The notes: a model not told the origin generated them from the sequence alone. 64,000 nucleotides of DNA from Methanosarcina sp. DH2 (GCF_020804225.1 NZ_WJBI01000001.1:247773-311772); one strand, 5' to 3'. Shown: positions 1 to 9,868, counted from the stretch's first letter. Program-made: numbers and translations.

Positions 1-1122
1 AACCGTAAGAGATGTGTTCCCTTAATGGGAGACATTGTTTGCGTTATATTGGTTCATCCCTACGTGGTGGGCTTTTGAGGCATCCATGTAAGTCCCGGCA
101 GCTCCTGACATATGAGCTATCTTGAGGTCTTCCATCTCAATGCCTGCAGCTGCACAGAGCGTAATGTGCCCTGCTCGGAGTGCACCTATAGCTCTTCCGG
201 CTGCAATAAGGTCTTTTTCCGTAAACTTAATTCCGTCCTGGAGGTGAATGATCTTCTCAGGAGTCTGAATTTTTGGCAGGACTATCAGCTTGTTCCTCAT
301 CCCGGCTTCGATAAGGGCGATAACTCCTGTACCCGTAATACCTTTTGCAGTGACGTCTCCCTTTTCCACTATTTCCCCTGTCTTAGGGTTTACAAGGTCC
401 CCCATGGCTGTTTTCATTTCCCTGTCCAGAACGTAACAGCGCAGGTTCTCTCCTTCAAATTCGACATCGCAGATGGTATGCGGGGATGCAATGGATCCGT
501 ATTCAATTTCCTGACCTTCGAGAGCTGGCCCGGCAGCAGCCGATCCGGTGTAAATAATCCCGTTTGATTTCAGGGCCATTTCGGCATTTGTCCCGTAGTC
601 CGTCGCGATCGCAATCTCATTACTCTCGATCATGCCTGCCTTTACAATAAGTGCAAGTGCATCGGCACCGACTTCGTGCTTTATTGCCGGGGGCACAAAC
701 AGTTTACAGTTCTTAAATTCCTCAAAACCCTCTATTTCGGTCAGGGGTACTATTCGAGCATCTCTATTTTGCTCTTCAATGTGATACTTCTGTTTCTTAC
801 GCTCGCCTGCATATGCCAGGTCTTCAATGGGAATTCCCTGAAAGATAGAAAGCTGGATAGGGTTTCCACAGATTGAGAACTTTTCCATCTCTTCGGGTTT
901 TACTCCGAGTTCCACAATGATATTTTTGACCGCGGTTGCCGAGAGTCCATGAGCTTTGTCAAGCCCGTAATGGATTGCAAAGTCAAGGTGATCCATTACG
1001 TTTGCCCCCGGCAGAGGGTTCCGGAGAGTTATCACGGTTTTCTTAATCTCGCCGCTTTCCAGGTCAATTTTCTGGGCCCTGAAACCGCTGGTTCCCAGGT
1101 CAATTGCAACTGCTGTTCTCAT
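1..1122 (-). pseudogene. RamA-like corrinoid protein reductive activase, interrupted by TAA
   Basis: The product resembles the ATP-dependent activases (RamA/RACo type) that re-reduce Co(II) corrinoid methyltransfer proteins. The visible 366 codons hold the actin/ASKHA-like part: N-terminal MRTAVAIDLGTSGFRAQ, the ATDYGTNAEMAL segment and the GSAAAGPALEG motif. RamA enzymes are about 540 residues and end with ferredoxin-like Fe-S motifs, which are absent here. The frame ends in TAA at 22-24, but the same frame continues directly with GNTSLTV, the RamA-family motif that normally follows this point. It therefore looks like one nonsense codon rather than a natural end. The gene runs off the left edge, so the rest cannot be seen. 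It lies 304 bp downstream of mtaA on the same strand, which fits a role in activating the methanol corrinoid protein. Unless TAA is read through, the product lacks its Fe-S part. Confidence 0.75.
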
Positions 1123-1426
1123 ATCTTAACCTCCTCCAAAAAAGTTTAAGACTATTCAACTAAGTATCTCAGCGTTTATTGTCTTTAATAAATTTCAATA
1201 AGTTTTATGATGAATAAGCTGTCCAGATGAGTTTTACCGAACTATTTGCCCGGATAGAGCCTCCTGAGATAACAGCCTGTTAAGGCCATGCTCCGGATAT
1301 CCTCAATCATGAGGGTCCCTCCTGGCAAAGTTAAAAAAATGTGAATCGGGACAGAACATTCCGAAGTTCTAATTGTTTTAGAGCTCCGGAATTTTCCCGT
1401 AAAAAATAAAGAAATTTCGTGCCTTT

Positions 1427-2455
1427 TCAGGCGTAGAATTCGTCTCTTGCTGCGACCATGGCTTTTATGTTCTCGAGTGGGGTCATGGGTGCAATTCCAC
1501 AGCCTGGTGCGAGTACATCGATGCCGTCTGCAAGAGCCTGCTTGGAGTCGGCTTTGATCTTGTCAACAGGTCCGGGCAGCAGAGTGAAGGGGCTGGAAAC
1601 GTTTCCTACTAACCTTGCTCTGGTTCCGATAACTTCCTTTGCCTTCTTAACGCTGCCGATCTTTTCTTCAACGCTGAGGCCTTCAAAGCCGCAGTCTGCC
1701 ATGTAGCTGAGGATTGCGTTCACATTTCCGCAGATGTGGAGGACGGTCACAGAGTTCACGCTGGAGGAGAACTTCTGCAGCCTTGACTGGAGGTACTGCT
1801 TGAAGGAGTCAGGGCTCATGAGGTCAGGAGAGGCGACAGGGTCTGCAATGGCAATAATATCTGCACCTGCTTCGACCATTGCGTTTGCGTACATAATTGA
1901 AGCTTCAGTTGCGAGGTCCAGAGCCTGTTCAAAGAGGTCAATTTTTTTGATGGACCATTTCATGAAGGATTTTACACTTATAATGTCGGAAGCGACTGTG
2001 ATAGGGCCTTCCATACCGCCAATGATTGGCACGTCAGGACCTACTTTTTCCCTGATGATCTTGATTGCTTCAAGTACTGCTGGAATTCTGCCTCTCTGCA
2101 GGAGGTCTGCAGGGATTGCTGCGCCTTCGAGGTCTTTAGGGTAGGGGTGACCGGTAACAGAGGGCTGCCTGTTCTTGGTACCCATGTTAATTTCACAGCC
2201 CATGGCTTCGACAAGGACGGTAAGGCAGTAGGGAACTCTTACAGCTTCAAGTCCGCTGAGCTCGTGGTTGGCGAGTGCCAGTTTTGCCATAAGTTCAGGG
2301 TTCGTGTGGGATTCAGGCCAGGGAGCTCCTACTTCGTCCATGAGTTCTACAATGCCGGTCTGGGTCACGGAACAAACAGGTACTTTGTCAACGGGCTTGC
2401 CTTCAAGGGCAGCTAAAAGTCTTGTTTTAAGTGTGAATTCGCTCATATCGGTCAT
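1427..2455 (-). CDS. mtaA: Methylcobamide:coenzyme M methyltransferase MtaA (methanol pathway)
   Basis: MtaA moves the methyl group from the methylated corrinoid protein MtaC to coenzyme M, giving methyl-CoM for methanogenesis from methanol. At 342 residues it has the normal family length (UroD/MtaA fold). The zinc ligands are visible: His240 and Cys242 in HICGN, and Cys319 in APGCGIAP. The N-terminus (EFTLKTRLLAALEGKPVDKVPV) and the NRQPSVTGHPYPKDL segment match what I know of Methanosarcina MtaA more closely than the methylamine isozyme MtbA. The start could be the first Met or the second (MSEFTLK). A TATA box lies about 66 bp upstream. The RamA-like gene downstream on the same strand fits the methanol pathway. 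Isozyme assignment is from remembered sequence, not a search. Confidence 0.9.
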   Translation of the reverse strand: MTDMSEFTLKTRLLAALEGKPVDKVPVCSVTQTGIVELMDEVGAPWPESHTNPELMAKLALANHELSGLEAVRVPYCLTVLVEAMGCEINMGTKNRQPSVTGHPYPKDLEGAAIPADLLQRGRIPAVLEAIKIIREKVGPDVPIIGGMEGPITVASDIISVKSFMKWSIKKIDLFEQALDLATEASIMYANAMVEAGADIIAIADPVASPDLMSPDSFKQYLQSRLQKFSSSVNSVTVLHICGNVNAILSYMADCGFEGLSVEEKIGSVKKAKEVIGTRARLVGNVSSPFTLLPGPVDKIKADSKQALADGIDVLAPGCGIAPMTPLENIKAMVAARDEFYA

Positions 2456-2520
2456 ACCTTTTTTTTACTTTTATCCGATTATATTTATTTTTATTACAAT
2501 TCAATTGTCTACTTGACAAT

Positions 2521-2531
2521 ATTATATAGAC
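2521..2531 (-). promoter_or_regulatory. Probable mtaA TATA box
   Basis: On the minus strand this reads CTATATAATAT, about 66 bp before the mtaA start codon, giving an expected leader of roughly 40 nt. The same CTATATAATATT sequence occurs upstream of the hydrogenase-related operon (19394-19405). Confidence 0.55.
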
Positions 2532-3049
2532 CTTTTCAATCCAAAATGTTTCACACTCCGGACTAGAGTATCCAGAGTTCGAAACATATTAAAAATTGCA
2601 ACATTTCCTGATAAATGGGAACAGATAATGCTTTCTGAATCACCCTGTTTGTCTCACCTGAGCAGGAGCGAGAATAAAGGCAGTAAAAACAATCCTCGAG
2701 CCTTTCAATTGAGCCGGGGTACGGATATTTTTTTAGTTAACAAATTATAAAAGCTAATTGCCAGGAATTTTTTTTTACCTTTTCTTTGATAAATAGAGTA
2801 ATAAATTTTGACCTCATTATCCGACTTCTTATCTTCTTAAATGCCTTTTCAGCCTTCGTTTTCCGTCTTTTGTTTCCGTCTTTTGTTTCCTCGGTTATCC
2901 GGTTATCTGGAGCCGGTAGAGATTCCAGGTAGAAATTCTATTAAGATCAGCCTCAGGTAATTGACTGTTCTGGACTTGTTTTAAAGAATTAGTAGACTCG
3001 CAACGTTAAGTTTCTTATTCTTGTGCCACATTGAACTATAAGGGGTTCG
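2532..3049. other. Intergenic region between divergent mtaA and P-type ATPase genes
   Basis: No supported gene. AT-rich and expected to hold control sites for both divergent genes. A 13-bp unit (ttccgtcttttgt) is duplicated near 2860-2886. A TATA-like AAATTATAAAAG lies near 2742, too far from the ATPase start to assign. Confidence 0.5.
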
Positions 3050-5917
3050 ATGGAAAAGGAATCGGCTGGGAACAAAACTAGATTATGCTCTCCACAGGGC
3101 AATGAACATCTAATTTCCCTTACTGAGTTTCTACAGAGGTTGGAAGTAACAGAAAACGGGCTAAGTGAGCAGGAAGCTACCCTAAGACTCCGCGAATGCG
3201 GACCAAATGTCCTCGAAGAAGCCGGAAAGGAAAGCATACTTAAAAGATATATCCGGCAGTTCCGAAACTTTTTCTCCATCCTGCTGACTGTAGGAGCTAT
3301 TCTATCTTTCCTTGGCGAATACCTTGATCCTGGTCAGGGGAATCTTTATATAGGGATTGCTCTCGTCGGGGTCGTTGTCCTTAACGGGACTTTCACATTT
3401 GTTCAGGAGTACCAGGCTGCAAAGACCATGGAAAGCTTCCGACAGCTTCTACCTCCCCATTCAAAAGTCCTGAGGGACGGAAAGGTAAGGGACTCTCTGG
3501 CTTCGGAGCTTGTGGTAGGGGATGTTATACTTCTCGAAGAGGGAGATAAGGTTCCTGCAGACGGGCGTTTGATTGAAACCAATACCCTTAAAGTAGATAA
3601 TTCAACTCTGACAGGAGAATCGGAACCGCAGCTGCGTTCTCTTGAATGTACTCATTCAAATTTGCTGGAGTGCCGGAACATGGTCTTTTCCGGAACTCTT
3701 GTACAGAGCGGGAACGGTAAAGCCGTTATTTTCGGAACCGGAAAGGATACCCAGATTGGAAGCCTGGCAACGCTTACAGAACAGACAGTATCCGTGGATA
3801 CCCCTATCCGAAAAGAACTCAACCATTTCATAAAGATTATTTCAGCAATTGCGATTTTTCTTGGAATTACTTTTTTCCTGCTTGCATTTTTTATCCAGGA
3901 TGTTTTTCTTGCAAGCCTTATCTTTGCCATAGGAATCATTGTTGCCAATGTTCCCGAAGGGCTTTTGCCCACAGTTACACTTGCCCTCAGCCTTGCATCA
4001 AGAAGGATGGCATCCCGGAATGCCCTTATAAAGCAGCTTGAGTCTGTAGAAACTCTCGGCTCGACTACTGTGATCTGTACGGACAAAACCGGGACCCTGA
4101 CTCAGAACAGGATGGCAGTAAATTCTCTTATCATAGGGTTTGAGAGTCTGGAGTCTGAAAAACCTTCCATCCCTCAAGAAGGTTTTACGGGACAGGATGT
4201 AAAAGAAAGTACAAAAAAAGGTCTTAAAGATAAGATTACTGGCTCTGAGGAAGTCGCTGACTCCGGCGTAAAAGGATTTCCTGTAACAGGAAATCCCGGG
4301 TGGAATCCAGAAAAAGTTCCTCAAGTTTTCATAAGGGTTGCAGGGCTGTGCAATAACGCAAAACTTTATGAAGCGCCTCCAGGATACACTGGCGACCCGA
4401 CAGAAGGGGCGCTTCTTGTTTTTGCAAACGGTTTCGTAGATGTAAAAAAACTCCAGCAAGAGTATCCGAGGCTGGAGGAATTTCCTTTCGATTCCCTTAC
4501 TCGGCGCATGGAAGTAGTCTGCCAAAGTCCCGAAGGCAAACTTGAGGTATATCTTAAGGGCGCTCCTGAAGTGGTTGTGGAGATGTGCGGGTCAGTCATG
4601 GAGTCCGGAGAGATCCGAAAACTTGACGAAACAGAGCAAAAAGAACTTCTGGACAGGCACCTCAGGCTGGCAGAGAAGGGAGAACGGGTAATTGCCCTTG
4701 CGTTCAGGCAGGCGGAAGAGCAGAAAGAGTATACCGGAGATTTTATTTTCCTGGGTTTCATCGGGATTGTAGACCCTCCGCGCCCTGAAGCCAGGGAAGC
4801 TATTGCAAAATGCCACGCAGCCGGGATCAAGGTTGTCATGATCACAGGTGACCATCCGGTTACCGCAGAATCAATTGCCAGGGATGTAGGACTTGCAGGT
4901 CCAGGGAAACCTGAGATTATTACCGGAGACGAGCTGAAATCTCTCTCCCGCACAGAGCTCTCTTCACGGCTTAAAAACCCGAGCATTGTTTTTGCCCGAA
5001 CCTCTCCTGTACAAAAGTTGAAAATTGTACAGCTCTTCCAGGCAGAAGGAGAGATTGTTACCATGACAGGAGATGGGGTTAATGATGCTCCCGCTATCAA
5101 GAATGCCGACATGGGGGTCGCTATGGGCAGCGGCACGGATGTGGCACGTGACGCTGCAGATATGGTATTGCTGGATGACAATTTTGCTACGATAGTAAAT
5201 GCTGTGGAAGAAGGCAGAACTGTCTTTGATAATATAAAAAAGTTTATTGTTTACATACTTACAAGCAATATCCCCGAGATCCTGCCATTCATAGCTTTTG
5301 TTCTCCTTTCTATTCCCCTCCCTATGCCTGTCCAGCTTATACTGGCTATTGACCTTGGAACTGATATCCTTCCTGCTATTGCTCTGGGAGTGGAAAGGGG
5401 AGAGGGAGATATTATGAAGAGGCCTCCCAGGCCAAGGGATGAAAAGTTATTAACCTCTCAGGTACTTTTGACAGCCTACGGAGTAAAAGGGCCAATACAG
5501 GCTGCTGCAGGCTTCTTCTGTTATTTTGCCGTACTTTCTGAAGGAGGCTGGGCTTTCGGAGAGCAGCTTGCAAACACCAATCCTCTTTATATGCAGGCAG
5601 TAACCGCTTTCTTCTCAGCCGTGGTCATCTGCCAGATCGCCAATGTGTTTGCTTCAAGAACCCGGTTCCAGTCTGTCTTCTCAATGGGCTTATTCAGCAA
5701 CCGCGTCGTTCTTCTGGGAATTGCAAGTGAGTTACTCATTCTTGCCATCATTATCTGGAATCCTTTTGCTAATCTGATATTTAATACAGCACCCATTGAT
5801 CTAAAGTATATGCTGCTCGCCGTTCCTTTTGCAGTTTTCCTCCTCGGGGTTGATGAACTGAGGAAATATCTCCTGAGAAAAAATGTGAACTGGGCGGCTA
5901 GATTCTTTAAATGGTGA
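3050..5917 (+). CDS. P-type cation ATPase, type IIC (Na+/K+-ATPase alpha-like)
   Basis: A 955-residue P2 ATPase with an N-terminal cation-ATPase domain, two membrane helices, actuator domain (TGES near 190), phosphorylated Asp345 in CTDKTGTLTQN, nucleotide domain, hinge TGDGVNDAP, and six C-terminal helices. The ion-site segments are those of the Na+/K+-ATPase alpha subunit rather than SERCA: VANVPEGLLPTVTLAL (PEGLL at 302-306), YILTSNIPEI (Glu743, matching animal Glu779), and IDLGTDILPAI (Asp768 and Asp772, matching Asp804 and Asp808). No beta subunit is encoded nearby. Residues about 360-415 form a charged insertion of low complexity in the nucleotide domain. It probably exports Na+ or exchanges it for K+ or H+, as part of osmotic or sodium control; the counter-ion cannot be read from sequence. 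Confidence 0.88.
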   Translation: MEKESAGNKTRLCSPQGNEHLISLTEFLQRLEVTENGLSEQEATLRLRECGPNVLEEAGKESILKRYIRQFRNFFSILLTVGAILSFLGEYLDPGQGNLYIGIALVGVVVLNGTFTFVQEYQAAKTMESFRQLLPPHSKVLRDGKVRDSLASELVVGDVILLEEGDKVPADGRLIETNTLKVDNSTLTGESEPQLRSLECTHSNLLECRNMVFSGTLVQSGNGKAVIFGTGKDTQIGSLATLTEQTVSVDTPIRKELNHFIKIISAIAIFLGITFFLLAFFIQDVFLASLIFAIGIIVANVPEGLLPTVTLALSLASRRMASRNALIKQLESVETLGSTTVICTDKTGTLTQNRMAVNSLIIGFESLESEKPSIPQEGFTGQDVKESTKKGLKDKITGSEEVADSGVKGFPVTGNPGWNPEKVPQVFIRVAGLCNNAKLYEAPPGYTGDPTEGALLVFANGFVDVKKLQQEYPRLEEFPFDSLTRRMEVVCQSPEGKLEVYLKGAPEVVVEMCGSVMESGEIRKLDETEQKELLDRHLRLAEKGERVIALAFRQAEEQKEYTGDFIFLGFIGIVDPPRPEAREAIAKCHAAGIKVVMITGDHPVTAESIARDVGLAGPGKPEIITGDELKSLSRTELSSRLKNPSIVFARTSPVQKLKIVQLFQAEGEIVTMTGDGVNDAPAIKNADMGVAMGSGTDVARDAADMVLLDDNFATIVNAVEEGRTVFDNIKKFIVYILTSNIPEILPFIAFVLLSIPLPMPVQLILAIDLGTDILPAIALGVERGEGDIMKRPPRPRDEKLLTSQVLLTAYGVKGPIQAAAGFFCYFAVLSEGGWAFGEQLANTNPLYMQAVTAFFSAVVICQIANVFASRTRFQSVFSMGLFSNRVVLLGIASELLILAIIIWNPFANLIFNTAPIDLKYMLLAVPFAVFLLGVDELRKYLLRKNVNWAARFFKW

Positions 5918-6070
5918 TCCTTTAAATGGTGATCCTTTAAATGGTGATCCTTTAAATGGTGATCCTTTAAATGGTGATCCTTTAAATGGTGATCCTTTAA
6001 ATGGTGATCCTTTAAATGGTGATCCTTTAAATGGTGATCCTTTAAATGGTGATCCTTTAAATGGTGATCC
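5906..6070 (+). repeat. 11 perfect tandem copies of a 15-bp unit beginning in the ATPase 3' end
   Basis: The unit TTTAAATGGTGATCC occurs 11 times without a mismatch. The first copy holds the last codons (F-K-W) and TGA stop of the P-type ATPase, so each copy repeats the stop in the same frame. The array probably grew by slippage from the gene end. Confidence 0.98.
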
Positions 6071-6447
6071 GACTACTGGTTCGAAGATAAATTACGGTGA
6101 ACCCAAAACTAGCTGAAAGTGCAGCTTTAATAATGGGTTGGAAGAAAAAGAACAGGCTGGAAGAGAAGGCTGACGTATAATTTCTGAGATTATGAAGGTA
6201 AATTATGTAGCAGGTAAAACTTTGGCAAGTTCTGTTTTTTGACTCTCATTAAGATATTTTCTGTAATATACTTTTTAATTGCCTTTTCTGGATAATAGAG
6301 TCTTATTTATCCTATTAAATGTTGCTTCTGGATAAACTTTTATACTATGTATGTAGAATGTGTTTATATATAAACAAACTTAAGCCTGCCTGTTGTAATT
6401 AGTGTATAAACCTCCTAATCAGTTTCAACCCCCCCAGAGTTCAGAAT
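6071..6447. other. Intergenic region with promoter for the histidine kinase
   Basis: No gene seen. A strong palindromic TATA element (TTTATATATAAA, near 6363-6374) lies about 75 bp before the kinase start and would give a leader of roughly 50 nt. Confidence 0.5.
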
Positions 6448-9400
6448 ATGAATGTGAGCAAAAAAATTTTTGTTATTATCTACATAATTTTTGCCCTTCT
6501 TACTTCGGTTGTCATTTTTGCATCTCAGAATATCCTCTACTCGAGTTTTTCCGACCTTGAGGAAAGAGAGGCGATCAGCAATGTGGAAAGTGTACATAAC
6601 GTAATTGATTTCCAGATTGTACAGCTGGATGAGACAAATTCTGCCCTTTCTTTAAGGGAAGATATCAGGGCTTTTATGCTAAGCGAGAACCCGGAAGACC
6701 TTGGCGGGACTCTACTTACCGATCTTTTTACCCTGAGCGGATGCGACTTCATTTTTTTTGTCAATAGCTCCGGGGACATAATATACTCCCAGGTTTCGGA
6801 TTCAATAAATGCCAGTAATGCTTCCAATGCCTCAATAATTTCCGATATCGATCAGAAAATCAGTGATAGAAGTCTTCTCTGCAAGGAGGGAACGAGTCAT
6901 TTAAATGGGATGCTCTTGCTGAACAAAGAACCTGCAATTTTTTCCTGCCGACCCGTATCTGCTGCATCAGACAACAGGGAAATGATAGGAACAATTATCC
7001 TGGGGAAGAATCTGGACGCCGGTTTTGTTGAGTCAGTTCAGAAAATTACTGGAAATCCGGTTCTGCTCTACAGTCCAGATAACGTACCTCCTGATTTCCA
7101 GCAAGCCTTTTTAGAAAATAGAAACGAGAGTTACACACATACGGTAGATGGGGACAGGTTAGCAGGTTATTTTATCCACGAAGACATTAATGGAAATCCG
7201 ACTGTTATGGTTTGGACGGATGCTGACAGGAGCATCTACATCGAAGGCAGAAAGTCTCTCAGGTATATCGTAATCTTCCTCCTGTTTTCAGGACTCATAG
7301 TCGGAGCAGGCTGTAAATTCCTTCTTGACAGGGAAGTCGTATCCCGAATTGTTGCTATTGACAATTTTGTAGAGAAAGTAGGAAAAGATGAAGATTACTC
7401 GGCTCATTGTATTATGGATGGGGATGATGAGCTTTCAAGGTTAACTGAAGGAATAAATCAGATGCTTGATCGTCTGAGAATAAATTCTGATACGTTTAAA
7501 GCTCAGGAACATGAGAAAAAGGTAATTCTCGATTCTCTCAACGAGCTTGTAATCTTTATGGACCTTGAGCTGAAAATAGTCTGGGCAAACAGAGCTTCTC
7601 TGAACCATGCCGGTCTTAAGCTTGAAAACATTATTGGGCAGAAATATGAGGAGTTCTCTCTAATGTCCGATGCTGTTTCTGGAAAGTCTCTCGCACGAAA
7701 GGTGCTTGAGTCCGGAAACGAGGAGTTAGGGGAGTTAGTTACTCCGGATGGAAAAGTCTGGATGATCTGTGCAAATCTGATAAAGGATGAAGATGGGAAA
7801 GCAACCGGTATCCTGCAAACAGGGCTCGATATTACATCACACAAACGTTCCGAAGAAAAGCTCCTTCAGGCAAAACTGGAAGCTGAGGCTGCTAGCTGTA
7901 CAAAGAGTGAGTTCCTCGCCAATATGAGCCATGAACTGCGGACACCTCTGAATTCCATCATCGGTTTTTCGGATATCCTGCTTGAGAGAGTTTTTGGGGA
8001 ACTTAATGGAAAACAGCTGAAGTACGTTAATAACATCTCTGTCAGCGGAAAACATCTTCTTGGACTTATAAACGATATTCTTGACCTCTCAAAAGTAGAA
8101 GCCGGAAAAATGGAGCTACATTACAGTGAGTTTTCTGTTGGCTCGATTTTCGAAGAGGTAAAGGCTACTCTTTCTCCTCTTGCCCAGGTAAAATCTCTTA
8201 AAATAGGCTTTAAGGTAGAACCGGATTGTACAGACCTTCAAGCCGACAGAAGCCGCCTTATCCAGATCCTTTATAATCTTGTTAGCAATGCAATTAAGTT
8301 CACTCCGGAAGGAGGCATGGTATCTGTCCACTGCAAAAAAAGCGGAAAGCGGGCTATTTTTTCAGTAACGGATACGGGGATAGGTATTTCTTCTGAAGAC
8401 CAGAAAAAACTGTTCCAGCCCTTTACTCAGATCGACGCGTCATCTGCAAGGGAGTACTGTGGGACAGGGCTCGGGCTCGCCCTCGTGAAGAAAATTGTAA
8501 ATCTACACCAGGGAGATATCTGGGTTGAAAGCGAACTTGAAAAAGGCAGTATTTTTACGTTCACCGTCCCCCTTACCAGACCGTCTGAAGCCCGAAAAGC
8601 CGATACTAACGACCTTGATGATGTAATGATAGAGTTTGAAATGAGTAAAGCGGCTGCCCTTTCCGTGAAAGAGTATGCAGAAGAACTGCAGGATGAAATT
8701 GAGCTTCCTGAAATCCGCCTTCCTGAAAAAATTATTGAAGCGCAGAATCTTGTTCTTGTGGTTGATGATGACAGAAATTCCAATGAACTGATTTCAGTTA
8801 TTCTCAAGGAAGAGGGATACAGTACAGCCTCTTTATATCGAGGAAAAGATGTTTTGAACGTTGCAAAGAAACTGAAACCCGATGTTATTACTCTCGATGT
8901 TTTTCTTCCTGATATTAATGGCTGGCATGTCCTGAGACAGCTGAAGAGTGACCCTGACACAGCCCGCATTCCCGTACTCATTATTTCCGTGACAGATAAT
9001 AACGAGCTGGGAATTGCCCTTGGGGCAGCTTATTCTTTTACGAAGCCCGTAAAAAGAGTCGAACTGCTGGACTCCTTAAGAGAAATCACAGGTAAGTTCA
9101 GGTTCGAAGAGCCAAGAATCCTTATCATTGACGACGATGAGAATGCAGTGGAATTGTTGAGTTCAATGATTGAACCTGAAGGTTTTGAGGTGATAAAAGC
9201 TTATAATGGGCAGGAGGGTCTGGACAGGCTCTTTTCCGAACAGCAACCAGATATCCTTATCCTCGACCTGCTAATGCCGGAAATAAGCGGATTTGAAGTA
9301 ATTTCCCGCCTGAGGAATGCTGAACAAACAAAAGATATTCCTTTAATTGTATGCACTGCAGGAGAATTTACTGAGAAGAATATTGAAGAACTGAACGGTG

Positions 9401-9531
9401 AACTTAAGGGACGTCTTATTTCTATTATGAAGAAGGGTACTTTCGGAAGAAAAGAATTAATTAATAGGATAAAACAATTAGCTATGCTGAAGAGGCGTGA
9501 TGATGAAAGAAATTCTTATTGTCGAAGATAA
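6448..9531 (+). CDS. Membrane hybrid sensor histidine kinase with two receiver domains
   Basis: A 1027-residue two-component sensor. The N-terminal helix (about 6-26) is followed by an extracytoplasmic sensory domain (about 30-265, CHASE4-like by position and length), a second helix (about 273-293), HAMP, then PAS (about 355-470) ending in ITSHKRSEEKL. The HisKA box FLANMSHELRTPLN has phosphoacceptor His495. The ATPase has NAIKF, DTGIGIS and GTGLGLAL. Two receiver domains follow, with phosphoacceptors Asp817 (TLDVFLPD) and Asp940 (LDLLMPE). The second receiver ends in a positively charged tail that overlaps the response-regulator gene by 35 bp, so the two are probably translated together. The signal is unknown. 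Three receivers (two here, one next door) suggest a phosphorelay or branched output. Confidence 0.9.
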   Translation: MNVSKKIFVIIYIIFALLTSVVIFASQNILYSSFSDLEEREAISNVESVHNVIDFQIVQLDETNSALSLREDIRAFMLSENPEDLGGTLLTDLFTLSGCDFIFFVNSSGDIIYSQVSDSINASNASNASIISDIDQKISDRSLLCKEGTSHLNGMLLLNKEPAIFSCRPVSAASDNREMIGTIILGKNLDAGFVESVQKITGNPVLLYSPDNVPPDFQQAFLENRNESYTHTVDGDRLAGYFIHEDINGNPTVMVWTDADRSIYIEGRKSLRYIVIFLLFSGLIVGAGCKFLLDREVVSRIVAIDNFVEKVGKDEDYSAHCIMDGDDELSRLTEGINQMLDRLRINSDTFKAQEHEKKVILDSLNELVIFMDLELKIVWANRASLNHAGLKLENIIGQKYEEFSLMSDAVSGKSLARKVLESGNEELGELVTPDGKVWMICANLIKDEDGKATGILQTGLDITSHKRSEEKLLQAKLEAEAASCTKSEFLANMSHELRTPLNSIIGFSDILLERVFGELNGKQLKYVNNISVSGKHLLGLINDILDLSKVEAGKMELHYSEFSVGSIFEEVKATLSPLAQVKSLKIGFKVEPDCTDLQADRSRLIQILYNLVSNAIKFTPEGGMVSVHCKKSGKRAIFSVTDTGIGISSEDQKKLFQPFTQIDASSAREYCGTGLGLALVKKIVNLHQGDIWVESELEKGSIFTFTVPLTRPSEARKADTNDLDDVMIEFEMSKAAALSVKEYAEELQDEIELPEIRLPEKIIEAQNLVLVVDDDRNSNELISVILKEEGYSTASLYRGKDVLNVAKKLKPDVITLDVFLPDINGWHVLRQLKSDPDTARIPVLIISVTDNNELGIALGAAYSFTKPVKRVELLDSLREITGKFRFEEPRILIIDDDENAVELLSSMIEPEGFEVIKAYNGQEGLDRLFSEQQPDILILDLLMPEISGFEVISRLRNAEQTKDIPLIVCTAGEFTEKNIEELNGELKGRLISIMKKGTFGRKELINRIKQLAMLKRRDDERNSYCRR

Positions 9532-9868
9532 CCCCATGAATATGGAACTGATCCTGGACCTCCTGGAGTTTTACGGACATAGTGTAACCGAAGCCGAGGA
9601 CGGGATAAAGGCTCTTGAACGCCTTGCTGAGAAAAAGTTCGATATTATCCTCCTCGATATGCAGCTTCCTAAAATGGACGGGCTTGAGGTTCTGGACAGG
9701 ATAAAAAAGAACCCTGCGACTGCAGATATTCCTGTTATAGCTGTCACAGCCCATGCTATGAAGGGAAGTGAAGAACATTTTATCGAAATGGGATGCGTGG
9801 ATTATATCTCAAAACCCATAGATATCCACAGGTTCAGGTCCCTTATTGATAAATATTTGGGAGAATAA
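9503..9868 (+). CDS. Single-domain response regulator
   Basis: A CheY-like receiver only (about 121 residues). The acidic pocket is EILIVEDNP, the phosphorylated Asp lies in IILLDMQLPKMDG, the conserved Thr is in AVTAHAM and the Lys is in YISKPID. No output domain. It overlaps the 3' end of the hybrid kinase, and an AGAGG motif at 9491-9495, inside the kinase gene, serves as ribosome-binding site. In-frame start codons GTG 9497, ATG 9500 and ATG 9503 are consecutive; ATG 9503 has the best spacing. The receiver probably acts as phosphate shuttle or protein-interaction output for the kinase. Confidence 0.88.
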   Translation: MKEILIVEDNPMNMELILDLLEFYGHSVTEAEDGIKALERLAEKKFDIILLDMQLPKMDGLEVLDRIKKNPATADIPVIAVTAHAMKGSEEHFIEMGCVDYISKPIDIHRFRSLIDKYLGE

